Assembly: GCA_947581715.1 (NCBI GenBank)
Contig: CANPVK010000004.1
Coordinates: 1 to 33,980, forward strand
DNA from: an uncultured Bacilli bacterium
Lineage (GTDB): Bacteria > Bacillota_I > Bacilli_A > RF39 > UBA660
Reading direction: 5' to 3'
Length of the DNA: 33,980 bases
Part shown: one piece after another, positions 1-11,089 of the stretch
How the letters are laid out: every line of letters begins with the position of its first letter
How positions within the stretch are numbered: the first letter of the stretch is position 1
Translations under genes and position numbers: made by a program
Notes under the pieces: generated by a model
Databases searched by the model: none
Seen by the model: only the letters and a program-made list of their open reading frames with translations
Told to the model about the DNA's origin: nothing

Positions 1-92
1 ATATATGGGTTATTTTTATTTCGGGATATCCTAATTTAAATTTATACTTATTAGGGATTTCATTATTTTAATTAACAAAAAGAAAAAAATGC

Positions 93-122
93 TTGCATTT
101 ATGAGGCAAAGTGTGCTATACT
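93..122 (+). promoter_or_regulatory. Sigma70-type promoter of the S10 operon
   Basis: TTGCAT (93-98), 18-bp spacer, TATACT (117-122), upstream of rpsJ. Confidence 0.6.
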
Positions 123-254
123 TTTAACTGTGTGGCTGCTTAGATGTGTGAGGTTGCTGATACACCGGGTTAAGTTGTTAATTACTTAAGCGAAAATATC
201 AGGTTTTTACACGGAGCAAGTCTATACTAGATATAGGCGAAGGGAGGATTCGAA

Positions 255-572
255 ATGTCAAAAGACAAAGTTCGCATTAGATTGAAAGCATATGATCATA
301 GAATTCTAGATAATGCTGCAAAGAAAATAGTGGAGACCGTAAAAAGATCTGGAGGAGAAATTAGTGGACCAGTACCACTTCCAACAGAGATTGAAAAATT
401 TACTATTTTAAGAGCTGTTCATAAATATAAGGATAGCCGTGAGCAATTTGAAATGCGTACCCATAAAAGACTTATTGTTATCAAGAACCCAAGCAAGGAA
501 ACTATTGATGCGTTAGCACATTTAGATTTACCAAGCGGTGTTGATATTCAAATCAAAGTAGAACAACAATAA
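255..572 (+). CDS. rpsJ: 30S ribosomal protein S10
   Basis: [48 protein letters not shown], canonical S10; RBS gggagg. Confidence 0.98.
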   Translation: MSKDKVRIRLKAYDHRILDNAAKKIVETVKRSGGEISGPVPLPTEIEKFTILRAVHKYKDSREQFEMRTHKRLIVIKNPSKETIDALAHLDLPSGVDIQIKVEQQ

Positions 573-589
573 TTTAGGAGGAAGAAAAA

Positions 590-1369
590 ATGAAAGGAAT
601 CTTAGGGATTAAAAAAGGAATGACACAAGTATTCACGAAAAGTGGAAAGTTAATTCCTGTAACAGTCATTGAAGTCGAACCAAACGTTGTTACTCAAATT
701 AAAACAACAGAAAAAGATGGATATGATGCCATCCAATTAGGATGTCAGACAGTAAGACCAAAAGTAAGCAACAAAGCTAAAATGGGTCATACAAACAAAG
801 CTAATACAGAACCTAAGCGCTTCTTAAGAGAAATCAGGGGAGTAGATGTTAGTAATTATACCTTAGGGCAAGTAATCGATGCTAGCTTATTTACAAAAGG
901 AGAAATCGTTGATGTAAGTGGGGTCAGCAAAGGAAAAGGATTCCAAGGTGTTATCAAACGTTATAATCAAAGTCGTGGACCAATGGGACATGGTTCTCAA
1001 TATCATAGAGGTGTTGGTTCATTAGGTACTATGTTACCAATGCATGTTATCAAAGGAAAGAAAATGCCAGGTCACATGGGAAATGAAAATTGTACCATTC
1101 AGAATCTTGAAATTGTCGATGTCGATTTAGAAAATAATGTTATCTTAGTAAAAGGTAATGTACCAGGTCCTAAACAATCTTTAGTTATGATTAGAACATC
1201 AGTAAAGAAAGGTGAAAAATTAAATCATTCAGAAGAATTAATTTCTTATGTTGAGGTAGTGGAAGAACCTGAAAATGCTGATGAGATCGAAGAAAAATCT
1301 ATTCCTGTTACAGAGTCTTCTAATACAGAAGAAGTAGCAGAAGAAAAACAAGAAGAAGTTAGTGAATAA
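590..1369 (+). CDS. rplC: 50S ribosomal protein L3 with acidic C-terminal extension
   Basis: [15 protein letters not shown]... canonical L3 core; operon position; Glu-rich tail after the L3 core. Confidence 0.97.
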   Translation: MKGILGIKKGMTQVFTKSGKLIPVTVIEVEPNVVTQIKTTEKDGYDAIQLGCQTVRPKVSNKAKMGHTNKANTEPKRFLREIRGVDVSNYTLGQVIDASLFTKGEIVDVSGVSKGKGFQGVIKRYNQSRGPMGHGSQYHRGVGSLGTMLPMHVIKGKKMPGHMGNENCTIQNLEIVDVDLENNVILVKGNVPGPKQSLVMIRTSVKKGEKLNHSEELISYVEVVEEPENADEIEEKSIPVTESSNTEEVAEEKQEEVSE

Positions 1370-1424
1370 ATCATCACAGATTAAATAAAAAAATTTAAAA
1401 TTGTGATGAAAGGAGGAATTAAAG

Positions 1425-2021
1425 ATGGAAAAACTAAAGGACATTAAATTAGGAAAAGAACTTCTCAGTGTAGAAGTAAATGATAAAGTTTTATATGATG
1501 CTATTATTTTACAAAGAGCATCTTTAAGACAAGGTACTCATTCTACAAAGACACGTAGTGAAGTAAGCGGTGGAGGAAGAAAACCATGGCGTCAAAAAGG
1601 AACAGGACATGCTCGTCAAGGATCTATCCGTAGTGTACAATGGGTAGGTGGAGGAAGATATGGTACTCCAGTTCCTAGAGATTATTCTAAAAAACAAAAT
1701 CGTAAAGAAAGAAAATTAGCATTACAAACAGCATTCTTAAGTATGTATCATAATAAACAATTAGTAGTAGTAGATTCTTTTAGCTTAGCTACACCAAAAA
1801 CAAAAGAATTTGTTGCTATGCTAAATACTTTAGAATTAGCTGATAAAAAAGTACTAATTGTAGTAAAAGAATTAGAAGAAAACTTAATCCTTGCATCTCG
1901 TAATTTAAAAAACATTGCGATTTTAGAACCAACAGAATTAAATGTACTTGATTTAAGTTATGCAGATGTCTTATTAACAACAAAAGAAGGATTAGAACAA
2001 ATAGAGGAGGTGCTTCGTTAA
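1425..2021 (+). CDS. rplD: 50S ribosomal protein L4
   Basis: GGGRKPWRQKGTGHARQGSIRSVQWVGGG motif. Confidence 0.97.
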   Translation: MEKLKDIKLGKELLSVEVNDKVLYDAIILQRASLRQGTHSTKTRSEVSGGGRKPWRQKGTGHARQGSIRSVQWVGGGRYGTPVPRDYSKKQNRKERKLALQTAFLSMYHNKQLVVVDSFSLATPKTKEFVAMLNTLELADKKVLIVVKELEENLILASRNLKNIAILEPTELNVLDLSYADVLLTTKEGLEQIEEVLR

Positions 2022-2302
2022 TGGATACTAAATATTTAGAAATCATTAAAGCGCCAGTCATTACTGAAAAATCTGCAGCAATCGGTCAAAAAGGACAATA
2101 TGCTTTTTTGGTGGATTCAAAAGCAAATAAAACAGAAATTAAACAAGCAATTGAAAAATTATTTCATGTGAAGGTAGAAGAAATTCGTACTTTAAATGTA
2201 AAAACAAAGAAAAGAAGAGTTGGACGTTATGCTGGACTTACAAATCGTTCTAAAAAAGCAATTGTAACACTAGCAGAAGGCCAAACAATTGAACTTAATT
2301 AA
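2021..2302 (+). CDS. rplW: 50S ribosomal protein L23
   Basis: [12 protein letters not shown]...[12 protein letters not shown]; overlaps the rplD stop. Confidence 0.97.
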   Translation: MDTKYLEIIKAPVITEKSAAIGQKGQYAFLVDSKANKTEIKQAIEKLFHVKVEEIRTLNVKTKKRRVGRYAGLTNRSKKAIVTLAEGQTIELN

Positions 2303-2316
2303 GAGGAGGGTTACTC

Positions 2317-3147
2317 ATGTCAGTAAGAAACTATAAGCCAATTACTGCTGGACAAAGAAAAAGAAGTGTTTTAGTCAATACAGAAATTACGAAAAATACT
2401 CCAGAAAAAGGTTTAGTAGTCAGCTTAAAGAAAAACGGTGGTCGTAACAATCAAGGTAAAATTACTGTAAGACATCAAGGTGGAGGAGCAAAAAGAAAAT
2501 ATCGTGTCATTGATTTTAAAAGAGATAAACATGATATTTTGGGAAAAGTTGCTGGAATTGAATACGATCCAAATAGAACTGCAAATATTGCATTAATTCA
2601 TTATAACGATGGTGAAAAGAGATATATCATCGCTCCAAAAAAATTGAGTGTTGGTGATACCATAGTATCTGGAGAAAACGTAGATATTAAAGTAGGAAAT
2701 AGTTTACCTATTATGAATATCCCAGTTGGAACTATGATTCATAATATCGAACTTCGTCCTGGAAAAGGAGGAGAACTTGCTCGTAGTGCTGGAGCTAGTG
2801 CTCAAATCCTTGGACGTGAGGGAAATTATGTAATGGTAAGACTTTCTAGTGGTGAACAAAGATTAATATTAGGAACTTGTTATGCTACTATTGGTGAAGT
2901 TGGAAATGAAGATCAAAATCTTGTAAGATTAGGTAAAGCTGGTCGTACTCGTCATAAAGGAATTCGTCCAACGGTTCGTGGTTCTGTTATGAACCCTAAT
3001 GATCACCCACATGGTGGTGGAGAAGGTCGAGCACCAGTTGGTCGTAAAGCGCCAATGACTCCTTGGGGTAAACCAGCACTTGGATATCAAACAAGAAATA
3101 ATAAAGCGTCTGACAAATTTATCGTGCGTCGTCGTAATAGTAAGTAA
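2317..3147 (+). CDS. rplB: 50S ribosomal protein L2
   Basis: [22 protein letters not shown]...[25 protein letters not shown]. Confidence 0.98.
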   Translation: MSVRNYKPITAGQRKRSVLVNTEITKNTPEKGLVVSLKKNGGRNNQGKITVRHQGGGAKRKYRVIDFKRDKHDILGKVAGIEYDPNRTANIALIHYNDGEKRYIIAPKKLSVGDTIVSGENVDIKVGNSLPIMNIPVGTMIHNIELRPGKGGELARSAGASAQILGREGNYVMVRLSSGEQRLILGTCYATIGEVGNEDQNLVRLGKAGRTRHKGIRPTVRGSVMNPNDHPHGGGEGRAPVGRKAPMTPWGKPALGYQTRNNKASDKFIVRRRNSK

Positions 3148-3161
3148 AGGAGGAGATTATT

Positions 3162-3431
3162 ATGGCAAGAAGTGCAAAGAAAAAACCTTATGTATTCGAA
3201 AGATTACTAGCTAAGGTTGAAAAACTAAATGAAACTGGAAAAAAAGAAGTTATTAAAACATGGTCACGCCGTTCAACAATCTATCCTGCATTTATTGGGC
3301 ATACCTTTGCAGTACATAATGGAAAAGAATTTATTCCTGTATATATTACGGAAGATATGGTAGGACATAAGCTTGGTGAGTTTTCTCAAACTCGTAAGTT
3401 TGGTGGACATGGCGATAAAAAAGATAAATAG
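3162..3431 (+). CDS. rpsS: 30S ribosomal protein S19
   Basis: [44 protein letters not shown]. Confidence 0.98.
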   Translation: MARSAKKKPYVFERLLAKVEKLNETGKKEVIKTWSRRSTIYPAFIGHTFAVHNGKEFIPVYITEDMVGHKLGEFSQTRKFGGHGDKKDK

Positions 3432-3449
3432 TGACTAGGAGGAAAAAAT

Positions 3450-3782
3450 ATGGAAGCAAGAGCAATTGCAAAAACTCTTCGAGTATCCCCAATTAAAGCT
3501 CGTTTAGTAGTAGATTTAATTCGTGGAAAAAAAGTGAGTGTTGCATTAGATATTTTAAACAATATGAATAAAAAGCCTGCTCGTCTTACAAAAAAAGTTC
3601 TTGAATCAGCGATCGCAAATGCCGTAAATAATAATGGTGCAAAACAGGAAGAACTTTATGTAAAAGAAGCAAGAGTAGATGCTGGTCCAGTGATGAAAAG
3701 ACATATGTTTGATTCACGTAGTCACATTGGACATAACGATAAAAGAACAAGTCACATCATAATTGTTGTGGCAACTAAGTAG
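3450..3782 (+). CDS. rplV: 50S ribosomal protein L22
   Basis: MEARAIAKTLRVSPIKARLVVDLIRGK... Confidence 0.97.
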   Translation: MEARAIAKTLRVSPIKARLVVDLIRGKKVSVALDILNNMNKKPARLTKKVLESAIANAVNNNGAKQEELYVKEARVDAGPVMKRHMFDSRSHIGHNDKRTSHIIIVVATK

Positions 3783-3800
3783 GCAAAAGGAGGGTTAGAA

Positions 3801-4454
3801 ATGGGTCAAAAGGTAAATCCTAATGGACTAAGACTTGGAATCAATAAAGATTGGGACTCTAAATGGTATGCCAATAAAAGAGATTTTTCAAAGTATTTAA
3901 TGAATGACGTAAAAATTCGTGAATATTTTGAAAAAGGACAAAAATCCAATGGAATTAGTAAAGTTCAAGTTGAAAGAAATTCTAAAAGATGTGAAGTAAT
4001 TGTTCATACTGCTAAACCTGGTGTTATTATCGGAAGAGGCGGAGAACAAATTGAAAAAATGAAAAAAGAATTATCTAAACTAGTTGGTGAAGATGTTCAA
4101 ATTTCTATTGTTGATATTAAAAAACCTGATATCAATGCACAGATTGTTGCTGATTCTATTGCAGCACAAATTGAGAATCGTGCATCATTCAGAATGGCTC
4201 AAAAAAGAGCAATCCGTAATGCTATGAAAGCTGGAGCAAAAGGTATTAAAACATTAGTATCTGGACGCTTAGGTGGAGCTGAAATGGCTCGTAGTGAAGG
4301 ATATACGGAAGGAACAATACCTCTACATACGTTAAGAGCTGATGTTGATTATGCTGTCAGCGAAGCCAATACGACTTTTGGTAAAATTGGTGTTAAAGTA
4401 TGGATTTATAAAGGAGAAATTCTTCCTTCTAAAACGACTAAAGGAGGTAATTAA
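3801..4454 (+). CDS. rpsC: 30S ribosomal protein S3
   Basis: [26 protein letters not shown] motif [13 protein letters not shown]. Confidence 0.98.
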   Translation: MGQKVNPNGLRLGINKDWDSKWYANKRDFSKYLMNDVKIREYFEKGQKSNGISKVQVERNSKRCEVIVHTAKPGVIIGRGGEQIEKMKKELSKLVGEDVQISIVDIKKPDINAQIVADSIAAQIENRASFRMAQKRAIRNAMKAGAKGIKTLVSGRLGGAEMARSEGYTEGTIPLHTLRADVDYAVSEANTTFGKIGVKVWIYKGEILPSKTTKGGN

Positions 4455-4456
4455 TT

Positions 4457-4888
4457 ATGTTAATTCCATCAAGAACAAAATATCGTCGTGTTCATAGATT
4501 ACCTTACGAAGGTCATGCAAAAGGGAATACAACCTTAACAAATGGTAGCTATGGATTAATGGCAAAAGAGGGAGCTTGGATAACATCCAATCAAATTGAA
4601 GCAGCTCGTGTTGCGATGACACGTTATATGAAACGTGGTGGAAAAGTTTTTATTAACATTTTTCCACATATGCCTTTAACAAAGAAACCAATTGGTACTC
4701 GTCAAGGAAAAGGAAAAGGTAATGTAGAGGCATGGGTAGCTGTAGTAAAAGAAGGAAAAATTATGTTTGAAGTTAGTGGAGTTGATGAGGCTACTGCACG
4801 TGAGGCTTTGAGACTTGCTTCTCATAAATTGCCAATTCAAACAAAATTTGTAAAGAAAGAAAATGGTGGTGAAATAAATGAAGGTTAA
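4457..4888 (+). CDS. rplP: 50S ribosomal protein L16
   Basis: [14 protein letters not shown]...[26 protein letters not shown]. Confidence 0.98.
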   Translation: MLIPSRTKYRRVHRLPYEGHAKGNTTLTNGSYGLMAKEGAWITSNQIEAARVAMTRYMKRGGKVFINIFPHMPLTKKPIGTRQGKGKGNVEAWVAVVKEGKIMFEVSGVDEATAREALRLASHKLPIQTKFVKKENGGEINEG

Positions 4889-5081
4889 AGAAATAAGAGA
4901 ACTAACCACTGAACAAATTGTTGCAAAGATCAAGGAAAATAAAGAAGAATTATTTAATTTACGTTTTCAACAAGCAACTGGAAATTTAGAAAAACCTTCA
5001 AGAATTAGAGAATTAAGACACGATGTAGCACGTTTTAAGACTGTGTTACGTGAGCGTGAACTTAATGAGGAGGTTAAGTAA
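4878..5081 (+). CDS. rpmC: 50S ribosomal protein L29
   Basis: [45 protein letters not shown]; overlaps the rplP 3' end. Confidence 0.96.
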   Translation: MKVKEIRELTTEQIVAKIKENKEELFNLRFQQATGNLEKPSRIRELRHDVARFKTVLRERELNEEVK

Positions 5082-5082
5082 G

Positions 5083-5340
5083 ATGGAAAAAATACAAAAA
5101 GAATTTGTTGGTACAGTTGTCAGTGCTTGCAATAACAAAACAATTACTGTAAGAGTTGAGACTTATAAAAAACATCCAAAATATGGAAAAAGAGTGAAAT
5201 ATTCTAAAAAATACGCAGCTCATGATGAGACCAATAAAGCAAAAGTAGGAGATACCGTTAGAATTGTGGAATGTAAACCAATTTCTAAAACGAAACACTT
5301 CTATTTAAAAGAAATCGTAAAAGAAGCAGTTATTCTATAA
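5083..5340 (+). CDS. rpsQ: 30S ribosomal protein S17
   Basis: [44 protein letters not shown]. Start moved from the 5050 GTG of the track to ATG 5083, which follows a GAGGAGG RBS. Confidence 0.95.
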   Translation: MEKIQKEFVGTVVSACNNKTITVRVETYKKHPKYGKRVKYSKKYAAHDETNKAKVGDTVRIVECKPISKTKHFYLKEIVKEAVIL

Positions 5341-5366
5341 CTCTTAGGTGAAGGAGGAAATAATTT

Positions 5367-5735
5367 ATGTTACAACAAGAAAGCCGTTTAAAAGTTGCTG
5401 ATAATTCAGGAGCAAAGAGTTTATTAGTCATTCGTGTTCTTGGAGGAAGCAAAGTAAAAACTGGTAATATCGGTGACATAGTTGTTGGTACAATCAAAGA
5501 TGCCACACCTAATGGAACTGTACAAAAAGGAAAAGTTGTGAAAGCAGTTATCGTAAGAAGCAAACAAGGTCTTCGTCGTGATGATGGAAGTTACATTAAG
5601 TTTGATGATAATGCTTGCGTAATTATAAGAGATGATAAGAGTCCAGTAGGAACTCGTATCTTCGGACCAGTAGCACGTGAATTACGTGACAAAGATTTCA
5701 TGAAAATAGTATCTTTAGCTAAAGAAGTGCTATAA
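5367..5735 (+). CDS. rplN: 50S ribosomal protein L14
   Basis: [28 protein letters not shown]. Confidence 0.98.
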   Translation: MLQQESRLKVADNSGAKSLLVIRVLGGSKVKTGNIGDIVVGTIKDATPNGTVQKGKVVKAVIVRSKQGLRRDDGSYIKFDDNACVIIRDDKSPVGTRIFGPVARELRDKDFMKIVSLAKEVL

Positions 5736-5746
5736 AGGAGGATATT

Positions 5747-6058
5747 ATGAAACTTAAAGTAGGAGACAAAGTTGTAGTAATAGCCGGATCTAGTAAAGGA
5801 AAAGAAGGAAAGATAACGAAGACCTTAAGAAATGAGAATAAAGTAATTGTGGAAGGTGTTCATATCGTAAAAAAACATAAAAAAGGAAACGGACAAGAAA
5901 CAGGTGGAATTTTAGAAACGGAAGCACCAATTCATGTTTCTAATGTCATGTTAATCGACCCTAAGACCAAAAAAAGAACTAGAATCGGTTACAAAAAAGA
6001 TGAAAAAACAAATAAAAAAATTAGAATTTCAAAAAAATCAAATGAAAAGATTGATTAG
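5747..6058 (+). CDS. rplX: 50S ribosomal protein L24
   Basis: [45 protein letters not shown] (KOW). Confidence 0.97.
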   Translation: MKLKVGDKVVVIAGSSKGKEGKITKTLRNENKVIVEGVHIVKKHKKGNGQETGGILETEAPIHVSNVMLIDPKTKKRTRIGYKKDEKTNKKIRISKKSNEKID

Positions 6059-6076
6059 TTGGAAGGAGGGTAATCT

Positions 6077-6616
6077 ATGAACCGCCTAAAAGAAAAATAT
6101 CTTAAGGAAGTAGTTCCAAGTTTAAAAGAAAAACATGGTTATAAGTCAATCATGGAAGTTCCAAAATTAGAAAAAATAGTAATTAATATGGGTGTAGGAG
6201 ATGCTACATCAAATTCTAAATTAATCGAAGCAGCAGCAAAAGATTTAGAAGTTATTTCTGGACAAAAACCAGTCATTACCAAAGCTAGAAAATCAATTGC
6301 TGGATTCAAAGTAAGAGAAGGGCAAGCAATTGGATGTAAAGTTACTTTACGTGGAGAAAACATGTATAACTTTATGGATAAATTAATTTCTATTGCACTT
6401 CCTCGTGTACGTGACTTTAGAGGAGTATCTACGAAAGCATTTGATGGAAGAGGAAACTATACATTAGGAATTAAAGAACAATTAATTTTTGCTGAAATTG
6501 ATTATGATAGCGTGGTAAAAGTTCGTGGAATGGATATTGTATTCGTTACCACTGCGAAATCTAATGAAGAAGCATTTGACTTATTAAATGAACTTGGAAT
6601 TCCTTTTAGAAAGTAA
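6077..6616 (+). CDS. rplE: 50S ribosomal protein L5
   Basis: [16 protein letters not shown]...[19 protein letters not shown]. Confidence 0.98.
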   Translation: MNRLKEKYLKEVVPSLKEKHGYKSIMEVPKLEKIVINMGVGDATSNSKLIEAAAKDLEVISGQKPVITKARKSIAGFKVREGQAIGCKVTLRGENMYNFMDKLISIALPRVRDFRGVSTKAFDGRGNYTLGIKEQLIFAEIDYDSVVKVRGMDIVFVTTAKSNEEAFDLLNELGIPFRK

Positions 6617-6628
6617 TAGGAGGATATT

Positions 6629-6814
6629 ATGGCAAAGAAAAGTATAATTGTGAAAGCTAATCGTAAACAAAAATTTAAAGTTCGTGAATATACTCGTTGC
6701 GAAAGATGTGGAAGACCACATGCTGTCATGAGTAAATTTGGAATTTGTCGTATTTGTTTTAGAGAATTAGCAAGTAAAGGACAAATACCAGGTGTTAAGA
6801 AATCAAGCTGGTAG
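6629..6814 (+). CDS. rpsZ: 30S ribosomal protein S14, zinc-binding (type Z)
   Basis: 61 aa; CxxC...CxxC (CERCGRP...CRICF). Confidence 0.96.
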   Translation: MAKKSIIVKANRKQKFKVREYTRCERCGRPHAVMSKFGICRICFRELASKGQIPGVKKSSW

Positions 6815-6838
6815 AATCTGGGAAGGAGGATTAATAAT

Positions 6839-7240
6839 ATGGCTGTAGTAACAGATACAATCGCAGATATGCTAACTCGTATTCGTAATGCAAATAGTAT
6901 GCGTTATACAGAAGTAAAAGTACCTGCTTCAAAATTAAAGTTAGAGTTAGCTAGAATTTTAAAAGAAGAAGGTTTTATTAAAGACTATAAAGTGTTAGAT
7001 GAGAGCGTACAAGGGATAATTCTAATTACTTTAAAATATGGTGAGAAAAAAGAAAGAGTTATCACTGGATTAAAACGTATCTCTAAACCAGGATTAAGAG
7101 TTTATGCAAAGGCAAACGAAGTTCCTAAAGTATTAAATGGGTTAGGAATTGCCATTTTATCTACATCCGGTGGAATTATGACAGATAAAGAAGCAAGAAA
7201 ACAAGGTTTAGGTGGAGAAGTTTTAGCTTATATTTGGTAA
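6839..7240 (+). CDS. rpsH: 30S ribosomal protein S8
   Basis: [17 protein letters not shown]...[28 protein letters not shown]. Confidence 0.98.
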   Translation: MAVVTDTIADMLTRIRNANSMRYTEVKVPASKLKLELARILKEEGFIKDYKVLDESVQGIILITLKYGEKKERVITGLKRISKPGLRVYAKANEVPKVLNGLGIAILSTSGGIMTDKEARKQGLGGEVLAYIW

Positions 7241-7266
7241 AAAACATTATATAAGGAGGTGCAAGT

Positions 7267-7803
7267 ATGAGCCGTATTGGTAATAGAAAAATTATAGTGC
7301 CTAGTGGAGTTACAGTAACAAATGAAAATCATCTTGTTTCTGTAAAAGGACCAAAGGGAGAGCTATCATTAGAATTAAAGGGTGGTATTGAGTTAACGCA
7401 AGAAGAAAATACTTTAATTGTAACTCGTCCAAATGATGAAAATGTATCTAAAGCGATGCATGGAACTACTAATGCAAACATTCATAATATGATTGTGGGA
7501 GTTACAGAAGGTTTTTCCAAAGGATTAGAAATTATTGGTGTAGGTTATCGTTTTAATGTCAAAGGAAATACACTAGTGATTAATGCTGGATATTCTCATC
7601 CAGTAGAATTAAGTATTCCAACTGGTTTAAAAGTAGAATTAGTTTCTAATACTGAAATTACTGTAAGTGGGATCGATAAAGTATTAGTTGGAAAATTTGC
7701 AGCAGAAATTAGAAGTGTAAGAGAACCTGAACCTTATAAGGGAAAAGGAATTCGTTATAAAGATGAATATATTCGTCGTAAAGAAGGAAAGAAAGCTGCC
7801 TAA
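7267..7803 (+). CDS. rplF: 50S ribosomal protein L6
   Basis: MSRIGNRKIIVPSGV...EPEPYKGKGIRYKDEYIRRKEGKKA. Confidence 0.98.
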   Translation: MSRIGNRKIIVPSGVTVTNENHLVSVKGPKGELSLELKGGIELTQEENTLIVTRPNDENVSKAMHGTTNANIHNMIVGVTEGFSKGLEIIGVGYRFNVKGNTLVINAGYSHPVELSIPTGLKVELVSNTEITVSGIDKVLVGKFAAEIRSVREPEPYKGKGIRYKDEYIRRKEGKKAA

Positions 7804-7829
7804 TAAATAAGTAGAAGGAGGGTTTACTT

Positions 7830-8186
7830 ATGATTAATAAAGTATCTCGTAACCAAATGCGTGTAATGAGACATGAAAGAGTTCGTTCTAAGTTATTTGG
7901 AACAACAGAGATTCCTAGATTATGCGTATTTCGTTCAAATCAAAATATTAGTTGTCAAATTATTGATGATGAAAATGGTGTTACTTTAGCAAGCGCTTCA
8001 TCATTAGGATTAAAACTAAAAAATGGTGGAAATATAGAAGCTGCAACTGCTGTAGGAAAGAAAATAGCAGAAGAAGCGAAAAAAGCAAAAATAACTAAAG
8101 TAGTATTTGATAGAGGTGGATACCTTTATCATGGACGTGTAGAAGCTTTAGCTACCGCTGCACGTGAAAATGGATTAGAATTCTAA
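7830..8186 (+). CDS. rplR: 50S ribosomal protein L18
   Basis: [29 protein letters not shown]...[28 protein letters not shown]. Confidence 0.97.
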   Translation: MINKVSRNQMRVMRHERVRSKLFGTTEIPRLCVFRSNQNISCQIIDDENGVTLASASSLGLKLKNGGNIEAATAVGKKIAEEAKKAKITKVVFDRGGYLYHGRVEALATAARENGLEF

Positions 8187-8200
8187 AAAGGAGGGTATTT

Positions 8201-8710
8201 ATGCAAAATAAAAATAATGACCCTAAACAAAAACAATTAGAAGAATTAGTCGTTGAAGTAAAATCTGTTGTAAAAGTAAACAAAGGTGGACGTCAAAGAA
8301 GATTCTCTGCTTGTGTTGTTGTTGGGGATAGAAAAGGTCAAGTTGGGTTAGGAATTGGAAAAGCTAATGAAGTTCCTGATGCCATTAAAAAAGCAATTCA
8401 AGCTGCCAATAAAAATATCGTTAAAATACCTTTAGTTGATGGACGTACGATTCAGCATGAAGTAACAGGAATCAACGGAGCTGCAAAAGTTTTCTTAAAA
8501 CCTGCTGTTGCCGGAACTGGAGTAATCGCTGGTGGATCAGTGCGTGCTGTTTTGGAACTCGCTGGAGTAAAAGACATTTTATCTAAATCACTTGGATCTC
8601 GTACAAAATTAAATATGGCTACTGCAACGATTAATGCCTTAAAATCTGTAAAATCTGTAGAAGAAGTTGCAAAACTAAGAGGAAAAAAAGTAGAGGAGAT
8701 TTTGGGATAA
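8201..8710 (+). CDS. rpsE: 30S ribosomal protein S5
   Basis: [43 protein letters not shown]. Confidence 0.98.
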   Translation: MQNKNNDPKQKQLEELVVEVKSVVKVNKGGRQRRFSACVVVGDRKGQVGLGIGKANEVPDAIKKAIQAANKNIVKIPLVDGRTIQHEVTGINGAAKVFLKPAVAGTGVIAGGSVRAVLELAGVKDILSKSLGSRTKLNMATATINALKSVKSVEEVAKLRGKKVEEILG

Positions 8711-9153
8711 TGAAATTACATGAATTAGTAGCAAATGAAGGAGCTACAACAAAAAAGAAAATCGTTGGTCGTGGACCAGGTAGTGGTTTAGGAAAAACAA
8801 GTGGAAAAGGTCAAAAAGGTCAAAAAGCTCGTAGTGGTGGCGGAAAAGGTGCAACTTTTGAAGGAGGACAATTACCTCTATATAGACGTTTACCAAAACG
8901 TGGATTCTCTAATAGTGAATTTAAAACAGTTTATGCAGTTATTAACTTAGGTGATTTCAACAGATTTGAAGAAGGTACTGTAGTAACACCTGCTTTATTA
9001 AAAGAAGTAGGATTAATCAAAAAAGGATTAGATGGGGTTAAAGTATTAGGAGAAGGAAACTTAGAAAAGAAATTAACGATTCAAGCAAACAAATTCTCAA
9101 CTAGTGCTTTAGAGAAAATTGAAAAGAGCGGAAGTAAAGCTGAGGTGATCTAA
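8710..9153 (+). CDS. rplO: 50S ribosomal protein L15
   Basis: [49 protein letters not shown] overlap with rpsE. Confidence 0.97.
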   Translation: MKLHELVANEGATTKKKIVGRGPGSGLGKTSGKGQKGQKARSGGGKGATFEGGQLPLYRRLPKRGFSNSEFKTVYAVINLGDFNRFEEGTVVTPALLKEVGLIKKGLDGVKVLGEGNLEKKLTIQANKFSTSALEKIEKSGSKAEVI

Positions 9154-9154
9154 G

Positions 9155-10435
9155 ATGTTTCAGACTATGAAACAATTATTTGCACCAACGAATAAGGATT
9201 TAAGACAAAGAATTTTATTTACGCTCGGTGCATTAATGATTTTCGTAATTGGAACATCAATTCGTGTTCCAGGAACGGATGAAATCACTAGTAATCTAGG
9301 TTTTCTAGAATTAATGAATGCGATGGGTGGAGGATCTCTTAAAAATTTCTCTATCTTTGCGTTAGGGGTTATGCCTTATATCACAGCATCGATTATTATG
9401 CAATTATTACAATTAGATATTATTCCTTACTTTAGTGAATTAGCCAAAGAAGGACCGGTAGGAAGACAAAAAATTAATCAAATTACTCGTTATATGGGTA
9501 TTATCTTTGCTTTTATTGAAGGTTTTGCCTTTTCTTTCGTGTTTTTCCGTGCTAACAGTGCATTAGATCATTTGTATATTACAACGATTCTAACGGCAGG
9601 TACTGCTTTCACATTATGGTTAGGAGATCAGATTACCCAGAAGGGAATTGGTAATGGTATGAGTTTAATTATTATGGCTGGTATCATTAAAGAACTTCCA
9701 ACTATGTTTGTGTTAGCCTTCCAAGGTTTAATTTTAGAGTCATCTCTACAACAATGGTTAGGAATTTTACTATTTGTCGTATTTGTTATCGTATATTTCT
9801 TAATCGTAATTGGAGTTATTTGGGTTCAAGAAGCAGATCGAAAGATACCTATTCAATATGCCAATAAATCAACCAGTGCTTATGGCAAAGAACAATCTTT
9901 TATGCCAATTAAAATTAATTCAGCTGGAGTTGTTCCTGTTATCTTTGCATCTAGTTTCTTAATGATTCCATCTACCATAGCACAATTTACAGGAAAAGAA
10001 GGATTCATTAACTTTTGTAATCATTACTTAAGTTATACAACTCTTGTAGGATTTATCTTATATGCAATCTTAATCTTCTTCTTTGGATACTTTTATACTT
10101 TTATCCAAATGAAACCAGAAGAAATGGCAAAAAATCTTCAGCAAAATGGGGGATTTATCCCAGCAGTAAGGCCTGGAAAAGAAACAGAAACTTATTTATC
10201 AAAAGTAATTTCTAGATTAATTGTGGTTGGTTCTATTTTTTTAATTATTATTGCTGGACTTCCTATTTTATTTACTAACTTGGTAAATTTATCCGATCAA
10301 ATTACTTTATCGAGTCAGGTAACAATTGGAGGTACAGGATTATTAATTGTAGTCGGAGTTGCCTTAGAGACTTATAAACAATTAGAAGGTAGCTTAGTAA
10401 CTCGTAGTTATCGAAAGAGTTATAGGAGAAGATAA
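9155..10435 (+). CDS. secY: Preprotein translocase subunit SecY
   Basis: Multi-TM; SALGVMPYITASIIMQLLQ-like motif, TQKGIGNGMSLIIMAGI, C-terminal TYKQLEGSLVTRSYRKSYRRR. Confidence 0.98.
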   Translation: MFQTMKQLFAPTNKDLRQRILFTLGALMIFVIGTSIRVPGTDEITSNLGFLELMNAMGGGSLKNFSIFALGVMPYITASIIMQLLQLDIIPYFSELAKEGPVGRQKINQITRYMGIIFAFIEGFAFSFVFFRANSALDHLYITTILTAGTAFTLWLGDQITQKGIGNGMSLIIMAGIIKELPTMFVLAFQGLILESSLQQWLGILLFVVFVIVYFLIVIGVIWVQEADRKIPIQYANKSTSAYGKEQSFMPIKINSAGVVPVIFASSFLMIPSTIAQFTGKEGFINFCNHYLSYTTLVGFILYAILIFFFGYFYTFIQMKPEEMAKNLQQNGGFIPAVRPGKETETYLSKVISRLIVVGSIFLIIIAGLPILFTNLVNLSDQITLSSQVTIGGTGLLIVVGVALETYKQLEGSLVTRSYRKSYRRR

Positions 10436-11085
10436 TGAATATCATTTTACTTGCTCCACCTGCAGCCGGAAAAGGAACACAGGCTGAATTATTAAAAGAA
10501 AATTATTCCATCCATCATATTTCAACCGGAAACTTATTAAGAGAAGTTTCTCAAGAAGAAAGTGATTTTGGAAAAAAAATCAAAGCAGTATTGGAAAGCG
10601 GTAGTTTCGTTAGTGACGATATTGTCTTAGCCATACTAGAACGATACCTTGATCAAATCGATTGTTCTCATCTATTATTAGATGGCTTTCCTAGAAATCT
10701 TTATCAAGCAGAAAAATTAGATGAAATACTAACGAAAAAAAATAGTCAAATCGATTTTGTCATAGAGTTAGATGTTCCATATTCCATTTTGCTTGATAGA
10801 ATTACTGGTCGTAGATTATGTAAAAGTTGCGGAAAAAGTTACAATATGAATATAGACTCGTTAAAACCAAAGGTAGAAGGAATCTGTGATTCTTGTGGAA
10901 ATGAATTATATACACGCAGTGATGATAATCAAGAAACCTTTCAAGTTCGATATCAAGAATATTTTGAGAAAACACAACCTTTAATTGATTATTATCAAAA
11001 GCAAGGAAAATTGAAAGTTGTAGATGGAACATTATCCAAAGAAGAAATTTTTAGTAAGATTCAAACTATCTTAGGAAAGAGATGA
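10435..11085 (+). CDS. adk: Adenylate kinase (4-Cys zinc lid type)
   Basis: PPAAGKGTQAE P-loop, STGNLLRE, LLDGFPRN, CKSCG...CDSCG. Confidence 0.96.
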   Translation: MNIILLAPPAAGKGTQAELLKENYSIHHISTGNLLREVSQEESDFGKKIKAVLESGSFVSDDIVLAILERYLDQIDCSHLLLDGFPRNLYQAEKLDEILTKKNSQIDFVIELDVPYSILLDRITGRRLCKSCGKSYNMNIDSLKPKVEGICDSCGNELYTRSDDNQETFQVRYQEYFEKTQPLIDYYQKQGKLKVVDGTLSKEEIFSKIQTILGKR

Positions 11086-11089
11086 TTAG

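Noticed and set aside
1238-1444. Antisense ORFs within ribosomal genes (1238-1444, 1816-2061, 4676-4933, 5074-5298, 5330-5563, 6139-6363, 6502-6729, 13266-13496, 13712-13975 minus)
   Set aside because: Overlap well-supported ribosomal CDSs, no recognisable domains or RBS.
5050-5082. GTG start at 5050 for rpsQ
   Set aside because: S17 homology begins at ATG 5083, preceded by GAGGAGG; upstream codons overlap rpmC.
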